Below are positions 8,803 to 17,247 of a DNA stretch of 64,000 bases, in pieces. Position numbers and translations under genes: made by a program. The DNA is taken from assembly GCF_014205335.1 (NCBI RefSeq), contig NZ_JACHNH010000001.1, positions 8,950,001-9,014,000 on the forward strand, read 5' to 3'. The DNA comes from Amorphoplanes digitatis. Lineage in GTDB: Bacteria; Actinomycetota; Actinomycetes; Mycobacteriales; Micromonosporaceae. Within the stretch, counting starts at the first letter, position 1. The number at the start of each line of letters is the position of its first letter. The notes under the pieces were generated by a model. That model saw only the letters and a program-made list of their open reading frames with translations. It searched no databases and was not told where the DNA came from.

Positions 8803-8883
8803 TGTGGACAACCTGTGAAGATCATCAGCCTGTGGATAACTCTGGGGATAACCCTGTGAGGATGTGGATAACGCTGTGGATGC
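8803..8883. promoter_or_regulatory. Cluster of DnaA boxes
   Basis: Within 81 bp there are three perfect or consensus 9-mers in one orientation: TGTGGACAA at 8803, TGTGGATAA at 8831 and TGTGGATAA at 8863 (TTGTCCACA or TTATCCACA on the other strand). Near matches are TGGGGATAA at 8843 and TGTGGATGC at 8875, with weaker TGTGAAGAT at 8814 and TGTGAGGAT at 8855. Spacing is about 8-17 bp. No dnaA, dnaN or other origin gene is nearby, so a DnaA-titrating or DnaA-responsive promoter site is more likely than oriC. It lies in the 213-bp gap between two signalling operons. Confidence 0.7.
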
Positions 8884-8890
8884 AGAGGGC

Positions 8891-9634
8891 TCAGCGGGTC
8901 CAGTCGTGCTTGGCCGCCCGGATCAGCTTGTCCTTCAGCTCGCGGGTATGCCGCCGGCTCACCGGCAGCTCCGCGCCGTCGATCGCCACCACGTACCCGG
9001 ACTGGGTGAGGCGTAGCTCCGCGACCAGCCGCAGCTGCACCAGGTAGGAGCGGTGGATCCGGACGAAGCCCGCGTCCGCCCAGCGCTCGGCCAGCGTCGC
9101 CAGCGAGACCCGGACCAGGTGCGACGCGTCCGAGGTGTGCAGCCGGGCGTAGTCGCCCTGTGCCTCGACCCAGCGCACCGAGGACCGCGGGAGCATCCGG
9201 GTCGTGCCGGCCAGCTCGACCGGGATGCTCGGCTCCTCCTCGCGCTTCGCCGGTACCGGCGCGGGCGCGGCCCGCAGGCCGGCGACGCGGCGCAGGGACT
9301 CGCCGAGCCGTTCGGCCCGGACCGGCTTGCGGACGTAGTCGGTGACGCCCAGGTCGAACGCGTCCACCGCCCCGTCGTCGTACGCGGTCACGAAGACGAT
9401 CGCCGGCGGCCGGGCGAAACGGTGCAGGATGCGGGCGAGCTCCATGCCGTCCAGGCCGGGCATCCGGATGTCCAGGAAGACCGCGTCGACCTCGGTGTCG
9501 CGCAGGACGCGCAGCGCCTCGGTGGCGTCGCCGGCCCGGTGCACGAAGGCGACCCGGGAGTCGGCGTCGAGCAGGTAGGCGAGCTCGTCCAGCGCCGGCG
9601 GCTCGTCATCCACCGCCAGCACCACAAGGCTCAT
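8891..9634 (-). CDS. LytTR-family response regulator
   Basis: A 247-aa regulator with an N-terminal receiver domain (LAVDDEPPALDEL, phosphoacceptor Asp in AVFLDIRMPGLDGME, Lys in DYVRKPVRAE) and a C-terminal LytTR DNA-binding domain (SVRWVEAQGDYARLHT, FVRIHRSYLVQL, LPVSRRHTRELKD). Its ATG overlaps the stop of the LytS-type kinase gene by 4 bp, so the two form an operon with the kinase first. In other actinomycetes such pairs are often linked to DUF485 and acetate-type symporter genes; here that symporter lies about 4 kb downstream, interrupted by another operon. The target promoters are not known. Confidence 0.93.
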   Translation of the reverse strand: MSLVVLAVDDEPPALDELAYLLDADSRVAFVHRAGDATEALRVLRDTEVDAVFLDIRMPGLDGMELARILHRFARPPAIVFVTAYDDGAVDAFDLGVTDYVRKPVRAERLGESLRRVAGLRAAPAPVPAKREEEPSIPVELAGTTRMLPRSSVRWVEAQGDYARLHTSDASHLVRVSLATLAERWADAGFVRIHRSYLVQLRLVAELRLTQSGYVVAIDGAELPVSRRHTRELKDKLIRAAKHDWTR

Positions 9635-10842
9635 GCCCTGACCCCGGGATGGAATTTCGGCACCCGCATGCTCACCTTCGTCCCCGCGCCCGGCGCGGTC
9701 TCCACCACCAGCCCGAAACGGTCGCCGAACACCGACCGCAGCCGCTCATCCACATTGGAGAGGCCGACGTGCTGCCCGGCGTCGTCGTCGTGGGCGCCGG
9801 CCGCCTCGGCGACGCCCGCGACCAGCACCGCCGGATCCATGCCGACCCCGTCGTCCTCGACCGTGATGTGGCATTCGGCGCCCGAGTCCCGCGCCTCGAT
9901 GCTCACCATACCGACGCCCGGCTTGCGCGAAAGCCCGTGCCGGACGGCGTTCTCCACCAGCGGTTGAAGGCAGAGGAACGGCAGGCCGACGGGGAGGACC
10001 TCGGGCGCGATCTGTAGGCGCACCTGGAGGCGGTCGCCGAACCGGGCGCGCTCGATGGTCAGGTAGCGGTCGATCGAGCGCAGCTCCTCGGCGAGCGTGG
10101 TGAACTCGCCGTGCGCCCGGAACGAGTAGCGGGTGAACTCGGCGAACTCCAGGATCAGCTCCCGGGCCCGCTCCGGATCGGTACGCACGAACGAGGCGAT
10201 CGCGGTGAGCGCGTTGTAGATGAAGTGCGGGCTGATCTGGGCACGCAGGGCGCGCACCTCGGCCCGGGCCAGCCGCTCGCGGGACGACTCCAGCTCGGCG
10301 AGGGCGAGCTGGGATCCGGCCCACCGGGCGGTCTCCATGGTCGCCTGGACCAGCCCGGGTGCCGGCTGATCGTCCGCGACGGCGACGAGCGCCGCGAGGG
10401 CCTGCCCGTCGGCGCCGGTCAGCGGGGCGACCACCGCGCCGCGGACCTCGCAGTCCATCCGGTCGCAGGGCAGATCGCCGACGCCGAGGACGATCGAGCG
10501 GTTCGTCCGCAGGGTGCGCGCGGCAGCCGTGGCGAACTGGGCGCTGTGGTGGCCGCCGTGCCCGTCGAAGGCCAGGCAGCGGTCCGCGTCGACGATGCTG
10601 AGCCCGGGCGCGCCGACCAGCCGGCGCAGGTGCCGCGCGGCCTTGGCCGCCGAGGCCGGGGTCAGGCCGGTACGCAGCGGCTCGGCCGCCAGCGACGCGG
10701 TGTGCAGGACGTCGTATGTGGCCCGCTGGCCGGCGGTGGCGATCCCGCGCCGCGCCCGCAGCCGCAGCACCGCGATCACCGCTCCGGCGAGTGCGGCGAG
10801 CACAGCCAGCACCGCGAGCGCGTTACCGATCTGACCAGCCAC
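9631..10842 (-). CDS. LytS-type sensor histidine kinase
   Basis: A 403-aa kinase with one N-terminal transmembrane segment (residues ~5-27), a GAF-like sensory region (~70-180; includes DRCLAFDGHGGHHSAQF and a Cys-rich DLPCDRMDCEVRG), a His_kinase domain with phosphoacceptor in ISPHFIYNALTAI, and an HATPase domain (N-box PLVENAVRHGL, G-box EDDGVGM, then VGLSNVDERL). The start is GTG at 10842. The Cys pair in the sensory part may be redox- or metal-responsive, which is only a guess. It partners the LytTR regulator immediately downstream. Confidence 0.92.
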   Translation of the reverse strand: MAGQIGNALAVLAVLAALAGAVIAVLRLRARRGIATAGQRATYDVLHTASLAAEPLRTGLTPASAAKAARHLRRLVGAPGLSIVDADRCLAFDGHGGHHSAQFATAAARTLRTNRSIVLGVGDLPCDRMDCEVRGAVVAPLTGADGQALAALVAVADDQPAPGLVQATMETARWAGSQLALAELESSRERLARAEVRALRAQISPHFIYNALTAIASFVRTDPERARELILEFAEFTRYSFRAHGEFTTLAEELRSIDRYLTIERARFGDRLQVRLQIAPEVLPVGLPFLCLQPLVENAVRHGLSRKPGVGMVSIEARDSGAECHITVEDDGVGMDPAVLVAGVAEAAGAHDDDAGQHVGLSNVDERLRSVFGDRFGLVVETAPGAGTKVSMRVPKFHPGVRA

Positions 10843-10892
10843 GCACGCATCCTGACCGTAACGATCCAGAAACGCCAGCGGGCGGTGCCTGC

Positions 10893-12464
10893 CTAGTACG
10901 CGCCCTTACGCCGCAGGACGACCCAGATCGTGCGCCAGAGGATGCTCAGGTCGTAGGTCAGCGACCAGTTGTCGACGTAGTAGAGGTCCAGCCGGACCGC
11001 CTCGTCCCAGGACAGGTCGGAGCGGCCGGAGACCTGCCAGAGGCCGGTGATGCCGGGGCGCACCAGCAGGCGGCGGCGTACGTCGCCCAGGTAGTCGCCG
11101 TCGTCCGCGGGCAGCGGCCGGGGCCCGACCAGCGACATCTCGCCCTTCAGCACGTTGATCAGCTGGGGCAGCTCGTCCAGCGAGGTGGCCCGCAGCTTGC
11201 TGCCGAACCGGAAGATCCGCGGGTCTTCCTTGAGCTTGAAGAGCATGCCGTCGGCCTCGTTGAGCTCCTCCAGCGTGGCCTTGCGCTCCTCGGCGTCCAC
11301 GTCCATGGTCCGGAACTTCCAGACCCGGAAGGTGCGGCCCTCGTGGCCGACGCGGGGCTGGCGGAAGAAGACCGGTCCGGGGCTGGCCAGCCGGATGCCG
11401 AGGGCGATTACTCCGAGTATCGGGCTGAGGGCGAGCAGGCCGAAGAAGGCGGCCACCCGGTCGAGCAGATTCTTCGCCAGCCAGCCGGGGCCCGACAGGG
11501 TCGGCTCCTCGACGTGCAGCAGCGGGAGTCCCTCGATCGGGCGAATGTGCACGCGCGGGCCGGCGATGTCGGTGAGCTGCGGCGCGACCACCAGGTCCAC
11601 GCCGGTGCCCTCGAGCGCCCAGGCGAGGCGGCGCAGCTCGCCCGGCTCCGCGCTCGCCGAGCCGCACACCGCGATGGTGTCGGCGCCGACCTCGCGGACC
11701 AGGGCCAGCACGTCGCGGCTCGCGTACACGGGCACGGGTGTCTCGATGCCCCGGGCCGCGGAGTAGCCGTCGGTGAGGTGGATCGCGACCGGGATCAGGC
11801 CGGCCGCCGGGCTGCGGGTGACGGCCGTGTAGACCTCGAGCGCCTCCGGCAGCGTGCCCATCAGGACCATCCGGTGCGCGCCGTGGCCGGTGCGCCGGCG
11901 GGCCACGTGCAGCACCTGGCGCGCCGAGTAGCGGCAGAACAGGATGAAGATCAGCGCCGCGACCGAGACATAGGCGATCGTCACCCGGGAGAGCTGGGTC
12001 TTGGTGGCGAAGGCCAGCAGCGATACGCAGGCCACGACCGTGACGAAGGCGCGAACCACCCGTTTGAACTCTTCGCTGCCCAGCCCGAGATAGCGGCGGT
12101 CGTAGCTGCCGTTCGCCCAGAGAATGAAGAGCCAGCCGAGCGGCAGGCCGACGAGGGCGACGAAGTAGAACAGGCCTACTCCCCGGCCCTGGAAGCCGGA
12201 GTCGGCCTTCTGGATGAACGTCACCGCGAGCGCGCTGGCGAGGATCGCGGACACCAGATCGAGCAGGACCAGGATCAACGTGTACGGCCGGTGCCAGCGG
12301 GACACCCGGCGATGCGAACGGGTCCAGGCGGACCTGGGTACCCCGTTACTCGGCGGCGGTTCCTGCTGCCACTCGAAGCTGTCGTACGGCATGCCGCTCC
12401 GGCTCTTGCTGGTTTCCGGGCGTTGGAGGCTCGTGGTCACCTCGCCTACGTCCTCCCGCATCAC
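10893..12464 (-). CDS. Polyprenyl glycosylphosphotransferase (exopolysaccharide initiating sugar transferase)
   Basis: Integral membrane enzyme of about 523 aa that moves a sugar-1-phosphate from a nucleotide sugar to a polyprenyl-phosphate carrier, the first step of a surface polysaccharide. Four N-terminal transmembrane segments (residues ~65-185) are followed by a Rossmann-like region and a C-terminal bacterial sugar transferase domain: PVFFRQPRVGHEGRTF, VWKFRTMD, LRATSLDELPQLINVL, MSLVGPRPL, RPGITGLWQVSGRSDL. GTG at 12464 is the longest start; GTG at 12440, behind GGGAGG, is also possible. A -10-like TATAGT on this strand (complement of 12567-12572) may be its promoter. It is probably transcribed alone. 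Confidence 0.9.
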   Translation of the reverse strand: MMREDVGEVTTSLQRPETSKSRSGMPYDSFEWQQEPPPSNGVPRSAWTRSHRRVSRWHRPYTLILVLLDLVSAILASALAVTFIQKADSGFQGRGVGLFYFVALVGLPLGWLFILWANGSYDRRYLGLGSEEFKRVVRAFVTVVACVSLLAFATKTQLSRVTIAYVSVAALIFILFCRYSARQVLHVARRRTGHGAHRMVLMGTLPEALEVYTAVTRSPAAGLIPVAIHLTDGYSAARGIETPVPVYASRDVLALVREVGADTIAVCGSASAEPGELRRLAWALEGTGVDLVVAPQLTDIAGPRVHIRPIEGLPLLHVEEPTLSGPGWLAKNLLDRVAAFFGLLALSPILGVIALGIRLASPGPVFFRQPRVGHEGRTFRVWKFRTMDVDAEERKATLEELNEADGMLFKLKEDPRIFRFGSKLRATSLDELPQLINVLKGEMSLVGPRPLPADDGDYLGDVRRRLLVRPGITGLWQVSGRSDLSWDEAVRLDLYYVDNWSLTYDLSILWRTIWVVLRRKGAY

Positions 12465-12644
12465 GTACCGCCCACACCGAGAACATTACGCACTGCCACG
12501 ACCCTGGGGGGCTCCGGCCGGGGCTGCCAATCCCCGCGCGCCGCGGACGAAGCGTGGGACCGGGCCACTATACCGATGGAACGGCGGAGAAGAAGTGGAT
12601 GCGCAGCCGCTTTCCTCCGGGAACCGATCAAGCACGCTGAGTGA

Positions 12645-13505
12645 CTATCGGATCAACTTGGACAGCCTGCGATCGGCGAGCGGCTTGCCGCCCGTCTGGC
12701 ACGTCGGGCAGTACTGCAGGCTCTTGTCGGCGAACGACACCTCGCGCACCGTGTCGCCGCAGATCGGGCAGGGCAGCCCGGTCCGGGCGTGCACCCGCAT
12801 GCCGGCCCGCTTCTCGCCCTTGAGCTCGGCCGCCTTCTGGCCGACCGAGCGTGCGACGGCGTCGGTCTCCACCTGCCGCATCGCCTCGTAGAGGGTGGTG
12901 ATCTGCTCGTCGGTGAGCTTGGCGGTCAGCGCGAAAGGCGACATCTTCGCCGCGTGCAGGATCTCGTCGGAGTACGCGTTGCCGATGCCGGCGAGCACCT
13001 CCTGGTCGGTGAGCACGCCCTTGACCTGGCCGCGGCGGCTGCGCAGCCGCTCGGCGAACAGGTCACGGTCCACCGCCAGCGCGTCGGGGCCGAGCCGGGC
13101 GACGCCGGGCACGTCGGCCGGGTCCCGCACCAGGTACGCGGCCAGCGACTTCTGCGTGCCGGCCTCGGTCAGGTCGAAGCCGGAGCCGTCGTCGAGGCGT
13201 ACCCGAAGCGCGATGGGCCCGCTGCCGGGCTTGAGCGGCGCCGGCGACCGGAAGGAGTCCCGGTAGTGCAGCCAGCCGGCCCGGGCGAGGTGCACCACGA
13301 GGTGCAGGTCCGTGCCGAGGAACAGGTCGAGGAACTTGCCGTGCCGGCCGGCGCCGGTGACGGCCAGGCCGGCGACCGCGCTCGGCGGCGGATCGTAGGT
13401 CTTCAACGCGCTGAACGAGGACACCTCGAAGCGCTCGACGGTGTGGCCGACCGCGCGCTCGCGCAGGTATGCGGCGAGCGCCTCGACCTCGGGAAGCTCG
13501 GGCAC
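12645..13505 (-). CDS. Fpg/Nei-family DNA glycosylase
   Basis: Base-excision repair enzyme, 286 aa, that removes oxidised bases and nicks the strand. The start GTG at 13505 is fixed by the obligatory N-terminal PELPEVE, where Pro2 is the nucleophile and Glu3 the general acid. Further marks are the H2TH region (GVLTDQEVLAGIGNAYSDE) and a C-terminal Cys4 zinc finger (CPICGDTV, then CPTCQ). Lys in GRHGKFLDL is the expected beta-elimination residue. Only 25 bp separate it from the divergent glycosyltransferase gene, so the two promoters must overlap coding DNA or transcripts are nearly leaderless. Confidence 0.93.
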   Translation of the reverse strand: MPELPEVEALAAYLRERAVGHTVERFEVSSFSALKTYDPPPSAVAGLAVTGAGRHGKFLDLFLGTDLHLVVHLARAGWLHYRDSFRSPAPLKPGSGPIALRVRLDDGSGFDLTEAGTQKSLAAYLVRDPADVPGVARLGPDALAVDRDLFAERLRSRRGQVKGVLTDQEVLAGIGNAYSDEILHAAKMSPFALTAKLTDEQITTLYEAMRQVETDAVARSVGQKAAELKGEKRAGMRVHARTGLPCPICGDTVREVSFADKSLQYCPTCQTGGKPLADRRLSKLIR

Positions 13506-13530
13506 GCCCCCAACGGTAGCGTTTCGCACC

Positions 13531-14721
13531 GTGAAGGTCGTCGTAGCGCACAACAGGTACCGCGAAGCGATCCCGTCCGGCGAGAACGTCATCGTCGACA
13601 CGGAGATAGCGCAGCTCACGGCGGCCGGGATCGAGGTGCTGCCGTTCCAGCGCGCCTCGGACTCGATCGGCGACCTGCCGCTGGTGCAGAAGGCGCTGCT
13701 GCCCATCTCGCCGATCTACGGCCGGGCGGCGCAGCGGGACCTCGACGAGCTGTTGCGGCGGGAGCGGCCGGACCTGCTGCACCTGCACAACCCGTACCCG
13801 CTGCTCTCGCCGTGGGTGGTGCGCACCGCGCACGCGCACGGCGTGCCGGTCGTGCAGACGGTCCACAACTACCGCCAGGTGTGCTCGTCGGGGCTGTACT
13901 TCCGCGACGGTCACAACTGCGTCGACTGCCGCGGCAAGGCGTTCGGCTGGCCGGCCGTCGCGCACAAGTGCTACCGCGGCTCGGCGGCGCAGAGCGCGCT
14001 GATGGCGACCACGCTCGCCGTGCACCGTTCGACGTGGAAGTCCGTGGACCGCTACATCGCACTCACCGGGCGGATCGCCGCACACCTCAAGGATTACGGC
14101 ATCCCGGACGAGCACATCGTGATCAAGCCGAACGGGCTGCCGGACCCGGGCGAGCCCGAGCCCCTCGGCGACGGCTTCCTCTACGCGGCCCGGCTCTCCC
14201 CGGAGAAGGGCCTCGGGCTGCTGCTGGAGGCGTGGCGCCGGCACCCGGACGGCTCGCTCGGGCAGCTGCGCATCGCGGGCGACGGCGAGCTCCGGCCGCT
14301 CGCCGAGCGGGCCGACGCCGAGCGAGGCGACGTCACCTACCTGGGCGCGCTCGACCGGGACGGCATGGTGGCCGCCCGCACCCGGGCGTCGGTGATCGTT
14401 GCCGTGCCGACCTGGAACGACGTGCTGCCGACCGTGATCCTGGAGGCGATGGCCGCGGGCCGGCCGGTGCTGGGCACCGACGTCGGCGGCATCGGCTACC
14501 TGCTCGGCATCGGCGAGCCGGTCGAGGCCGCGGGCTGGACGGTCGAGCCGGACGCCGCGGCGCTCGCGGAGGCGCTGCCGATCGCCCGGGCCGGCGCCGC
14601 GGCCGTCGCGCCGGCCGCCCGCAAGCGCTACCTCCAGGCCTTCCATCCCGACGTGGTGACCCGCCGGCTCATCGAGATCTACACCTCGCTGATCGAGAAT
14701 TCGCACCCGTCACCCAGGTAG
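13531..14721 (+). CDS. GT4-family glycosyltransferase
   Basis: Predicted cytoplasmic retaining glycosyltransferase, 396 aa, from GTG 13531 (MKVVVAHNRYREA). The N-terminal acceptor domain contains SGENVIVDTE and HNPYPLLSPW. A Cys-rich insertion (NYRQVCSSGLYFRDG, then CVDCRGKAFG) is typical of a subgroup of GT4 enzymes. The C-terminal nucleotide-sugar domain has RLSPEKGLGLLLEAW, the acidic pair in PTWNDVLPTVILEAMAAG and a Gly-rich end. It starts 25 bp from the divergent nei-like gene and is followed 10 bp later by the exported arylsulfotransferase-like gene, so those two may be cotranscribed. Donor and acceptor cannot be told from sequence. Confidence 0.9.
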   Translation: MKVVVAHNRYREAIPSGENVIVDTEIAQLTAAGIEVLPFQRASDSIGDLPLVQKALLPISPIYGRAAQRDLDELLRRERPDLLHLHNPYPLLSPWVVRTAHAHGVPVVQTVHNYRQVCSSGLYFRDGHNCVDCRGKAFGWPAVAHKCYRGSAAQSALMATTLAVHRSTWKSVDRYIALTGRIAAHLKDYGIPDEHIVIKPNGLPDPGEPEPLGDGFLYAARLSPEKGLGLLLEAWRRHPDGSLGQLRIAGDGELRPLAERADAERGDVTYLGALDRDGMVAARTRASVIVAVPTWNDVLPTVILEAMAAGRPVLGTDVGGIGYLLGIGEPVEAAGWTVEPDAAALAEALPIARAGAAAVAPAARKRYLQAFHPDVVTRRLIEIYTSLIENSHPSPR

Positions 14722-14731
14722 ATCATGATCG

Positions 14732-16273
14732 ATGCGGGGAACGCTGTATCGCGTGACCGATGCAGAGATCTCGCGCCGAAACGTCCTGCTGGGCGCCGGC
14801 GGCGCCGCGGTGTTCGCCGCGGCCGGCGCCGGCGTCGGCTATGCGCTGGCCGACACGGGCGGCCGCGGCACGACGGGTGCCCCGGCCGAACGGGCCGCCC
14901 CGCCGAAGTACCGCTCCCGGCCCGACCTGCGGGCCCTGCCGGACGTCACGATCACGACGCCGGCGAACGCCACCGCACCGGGCTACATCTTCCTGACCCC
15001 CGCGTCCGGCATCGGGCTGTGGGGGCCGCTGATCGTCGACGAGGCCGGCTCTCCGGTCTGGTTCCGCAAGGTGCCCGACCCGGCGACGGTCGCCATCGAC
15101 CTCAAGGTCCAGCGCTACCGGAACAGGCCCGTGCTGACCTGGTGGGAGGGCACCATCGGCGGTACCGGCGGCCGGGGTGTCGGGCAGGGCGAGTTCGTCA
15201 TCGTCGACACGAACTACCGGGAGATCACCCGGGTCCGGGCGGCCGGCTCGGAGCAGGCCGACCAGCATGACTTCGTGATCACCCCGGACGGCACCGCACT
15301 CTTCTGGATCTACGACCCGATCCCGTACGACCTGACGGCGCTCGGTGGCCCGGCCGACGGGGTGCTGCACGACGGGGTGCTCCAGGAGATCGACATCAGG
15401 ACGGGCCGGCGCCTGTTCGAGTGGCGGGCGCGCGACCACGTCGGCCCGGACGAGTCGTACGCGCCGCTGCCGGGCGGCGAATCGGCGCACCTGCCGTACG
15501 ACTACTTCCACGCGAACTCGGTCGGCCTGGACGCCGACGGGGACCTGTTGGTGTCGGCCCGGCACACCTGGACGGCGTACAAGATCGACAGGCGCACGGG
15601 CGACGTCCGGTGGCGCATCGGCGGTAAGAAGTCGGATTTCGCCGTTGACGAGAAGTCCCGGTTCAGCTGGCAGCACGACTTCCGACGCCGGCGCGACGGC
15701 TCCTACAGCGTCTTCGACAACGGCGCGGGGGTGACCACGCAGCGGACGGAGTCCCGCGGCCTGGTCTTCACCGTCGACGAGGCCGCCCGCTCGGTCACCT
15801 TCGCCGCCGAGTTCCGGCATCCACTGAAGCTGTCCGCGCCGACACAGGGCAACTTCCGCGAACTGGCCGACGGCGGATCCTTCGTCGGGTGGGGCCAGCT
15901 GCCGTACTTCACCGAGTACGCGCCGGATGGGGCCGTGCGGCTCGACGGGCACCTGCCGCTGGACAACCAGTCGTACCGGGCCTACCGGGCCGAGTGGCCG
16001 GGCGAGCCGCTGGACCAGCCGACGCTGGGCCTGGCCGTCGACGGCGGCAACGTGATCGTCAGCGCCAGCTGGAACGGCGCGACGCGGGTCGCGAAGTGGC
16101 GGGCCCGTGCCGGCCGGCAGCCGGGCGCGCTGACGCAGTCGGTCGAGGGGCCGCGCACGGGCTTCGAGACGACGCTGACCCTGCCCGGCACGCCGGAGTA
16201 CGTCGTCGCCGAGGCCCTCGACAGCGCCGGCGCCCTGCTGGGCCGGTCATCGGCGATACCAGTCCGGGTCTGA
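14732..16273 (+). CDS. Tat-exported arylsulfotransferase-like protein
   Basis: A 513-aa protein resembling the arylsulfotransferase (ASST) superfamily, a beta-propeller fold. The N-terminus has a twin-arginine signal (ISRRNVLLGAGGAAVFAAAG), so it is probably exported folded and perhaps kept as a lipid-free membrane anchor. Conserved-looking core segments are QADQHDFVITPDG, DYFHANSVGLDADGDLLVS, RWRIGGKKSDF, and FSWQHDFRRRRDGSYSVFDN. The His residues in HDF and HAN are the likely catalytic or metal-contact candidates. ATG 14732 is the longest start; GTG 14753, just ahead of the Tat motif and behind GGGGA, is equally credible. It may sulfate phenolic substrates or surface glycans made by the adjacent glycosyltransferase, but this is inference. 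Confidence 0.78.
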   Translation: MRGTLYRVTDAEISRRNVLLGAGGAAVFAAAGAGVGYALADTGGRGTTGAPAERAAPPKYRSRPDLRALPDVTITTPANATAPGYIFLTPASGIGLWGPLIVDEAGSPVWFRKVPDPATVAIDLKVQRYRNRPVLTWWEGTIGGTGGRGVGQGEFVIVDTNYREITRVRAAGSEQADQHDFVITPDGTALFWIYDPIPYDLTALGGPADGVLHDGVLQEIDIRTGRRLFEWRARDHVGPDESYAPLPGGESAHLPYDYFHANSVGLDADGDLLVSARHTWTAYKIDRRTGDVRWRIGGKKSDFAVDEKSRFSWQHDFRRRRDGSYSVFDNGAGVTTQRTESRGLVFTVDEAARSVTFAAEFRHPLKLSAPTQGNFRELADGGSFVGWGQLPYFTEYAPDGAVRLDGHLPLDNQSYRAYRAEWPGEPLDQPTLGLAVDGGNVIVSASWNGATRVAKWRARAGRQPGALTQSVEGPRTGFETTLTLPGTPEYVVAEALDSAGALLGRSSAIPVRV

Positions 16274-16274
16274 C

Positions 16275-16515
16275 GGGCCGGTCGGCTACCGGGCCGGTCG
16301 GCTACCGGGCCGGTCGGCTACCGGGCCGGTCGGCTACCGGGCCGGTCGGCTACCGGGCCGGTCGGCTACCGGGCCGGTCGGCTACCGGGCCGGTCGGCTA
16401 CCGGGCCGGTCGGCTACCGGGCCGGTCGGCCGCCGGGCCGGTCGGCAACCGGGCGGGCCGGGTCACCGGGCGGGTCGGGCCACACCGGGCGGGTCGGGCC
16501 ACACCGGGCGGGTCA
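16275..16515. repeat. 16-bp tandem repeat array between convergent genes
   Basis: Nine perfect copies of GGGCCGGTCGGCTACC start every 16 bp from 16275 to 16403. Two copies with one or two changes follow at 16419 and 16435, then diverged 17-19-bp units (GGGCGGGTCGGGCCACACC twice). It begins 2 bp after the stop of the arylsulfotransferase-like gene and touches the stop of the CDP-alcohol phosphotransferase gene. A 16-bp period is not a multiple of three, so it is not a coding repeat. Confidence 0.95.
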
Positions 16516-17247
16516 GCCCTTCAGGGCCGCCCGGCCGGAGAACGCGATGCTCGCGGCCAGGAAGGCGCCGTTGATCAGGGTGAAGGCGCCGATCAGCCAG
16601 ATCGCCCACTGCGGGGCTACGGTCAGCACCACGCCGGCCACCGCGATCACCGCGCCGTAGTCGCGGACGAGCTTGACCACGCGGACCGGCAGCGACCGGC
16701 TGGTGACCATGCTGGATGCCTGGTCGCCCGACTGCATCACCGAGGTCACCAGGTTGACCATCCAGGTGCCGGCGAAGGCCGCCAGCAGCCAGGCCGGCGT
16801 CTCCGGCACCTGGGCCTCCGCCACCGCGGACAGGGCCGCGACCAGCGCGATCTGCCCGGCGACGTCGCACAGCACGTCGACCCGGCCGCCCGCGGCGCTG
16901 GTCTGGCCCGTCACCCGGGCAAGCTGGCCGTCCGAGCAGTCCAGCGCGTACGCGAGCTGCCAGCCGACCAGCGCGAGCAGGCCGATCGGCCAGGCCGGCA
17001 CCCGGCCGTCCGCCACCGGCCCCGCGGCCGCGACCACCACGAACGAGACCAGGCAGCTGAGTCCGAGGTTCGCCACCGTGAGCACGGTCGGCGCGAGCCG
17101 GTGCCGGTACGCGAAGACCGAGATCCGCGCGCCCAGCCGCTGGCTCAGTGCCTCGCTGAACAGGCCGCCGCCCCGGTTGACCCGGTAGTAGTCGGCGGCG
17201 GTCGGCGGATTTTCCACGTTGTCAGCGCTTAGCGACGGCATCGACAT
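16513..17247 (-). CDS. CDP-alcohol phosphotransferase
   Basis: Integral membrane enzyme of about 244 aa. It carries the family motif DGx2ARx8Gx3Dx3D (DGQLARVTGQ, then GGRVDVLCD), which binds the CDP-alcohol and catalytic metal. About six hydrophobic segments follow the pattern of phosphatidyl-group transferases. The start is taken as ATG 17247 (GGA 7 nt upstream), overlapping the dehydrogenase stop by 26 bp; ATG 17274 is also possible. It is the last gene of the three-gene operon and should couple the CDP-activated headgroup made by the upstream enzymes to a lipid or polyol acceptor. Confidence 0.85.
   Translation of the reverse strand: MSMPSLSADNVENPPTAADYYRVNRGGGLFSEALSQRLGARISVFAYRHRLAPTVLTVANLGLSCLVSFVVVAAAGPVADGRVPAWPIGLLALVGWQLAYALDCSDGQLARVTGQTSAAGGRVDVLCDVAGQIALVAALSAVAEAQVPETPAWLLAAFAGTWMVNLVTSVMQSGDQASSMVTSRSLPVRVVKLVRDYGAVIAVAGVVLTVAPQWAIWLIGAFTLINGAFLAASIAFSGRAALKG

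Noticed and set aside
8803..8883. Chromosomal origin oriC
   Set aside because: No dnaA/dnaN and no long AT-rich unwinding region; only a cluster of boxes.
16275..16515. CRISPR array
   Set aside because: Units are 16 bp with no spacers; it is a simple tandem repeat.
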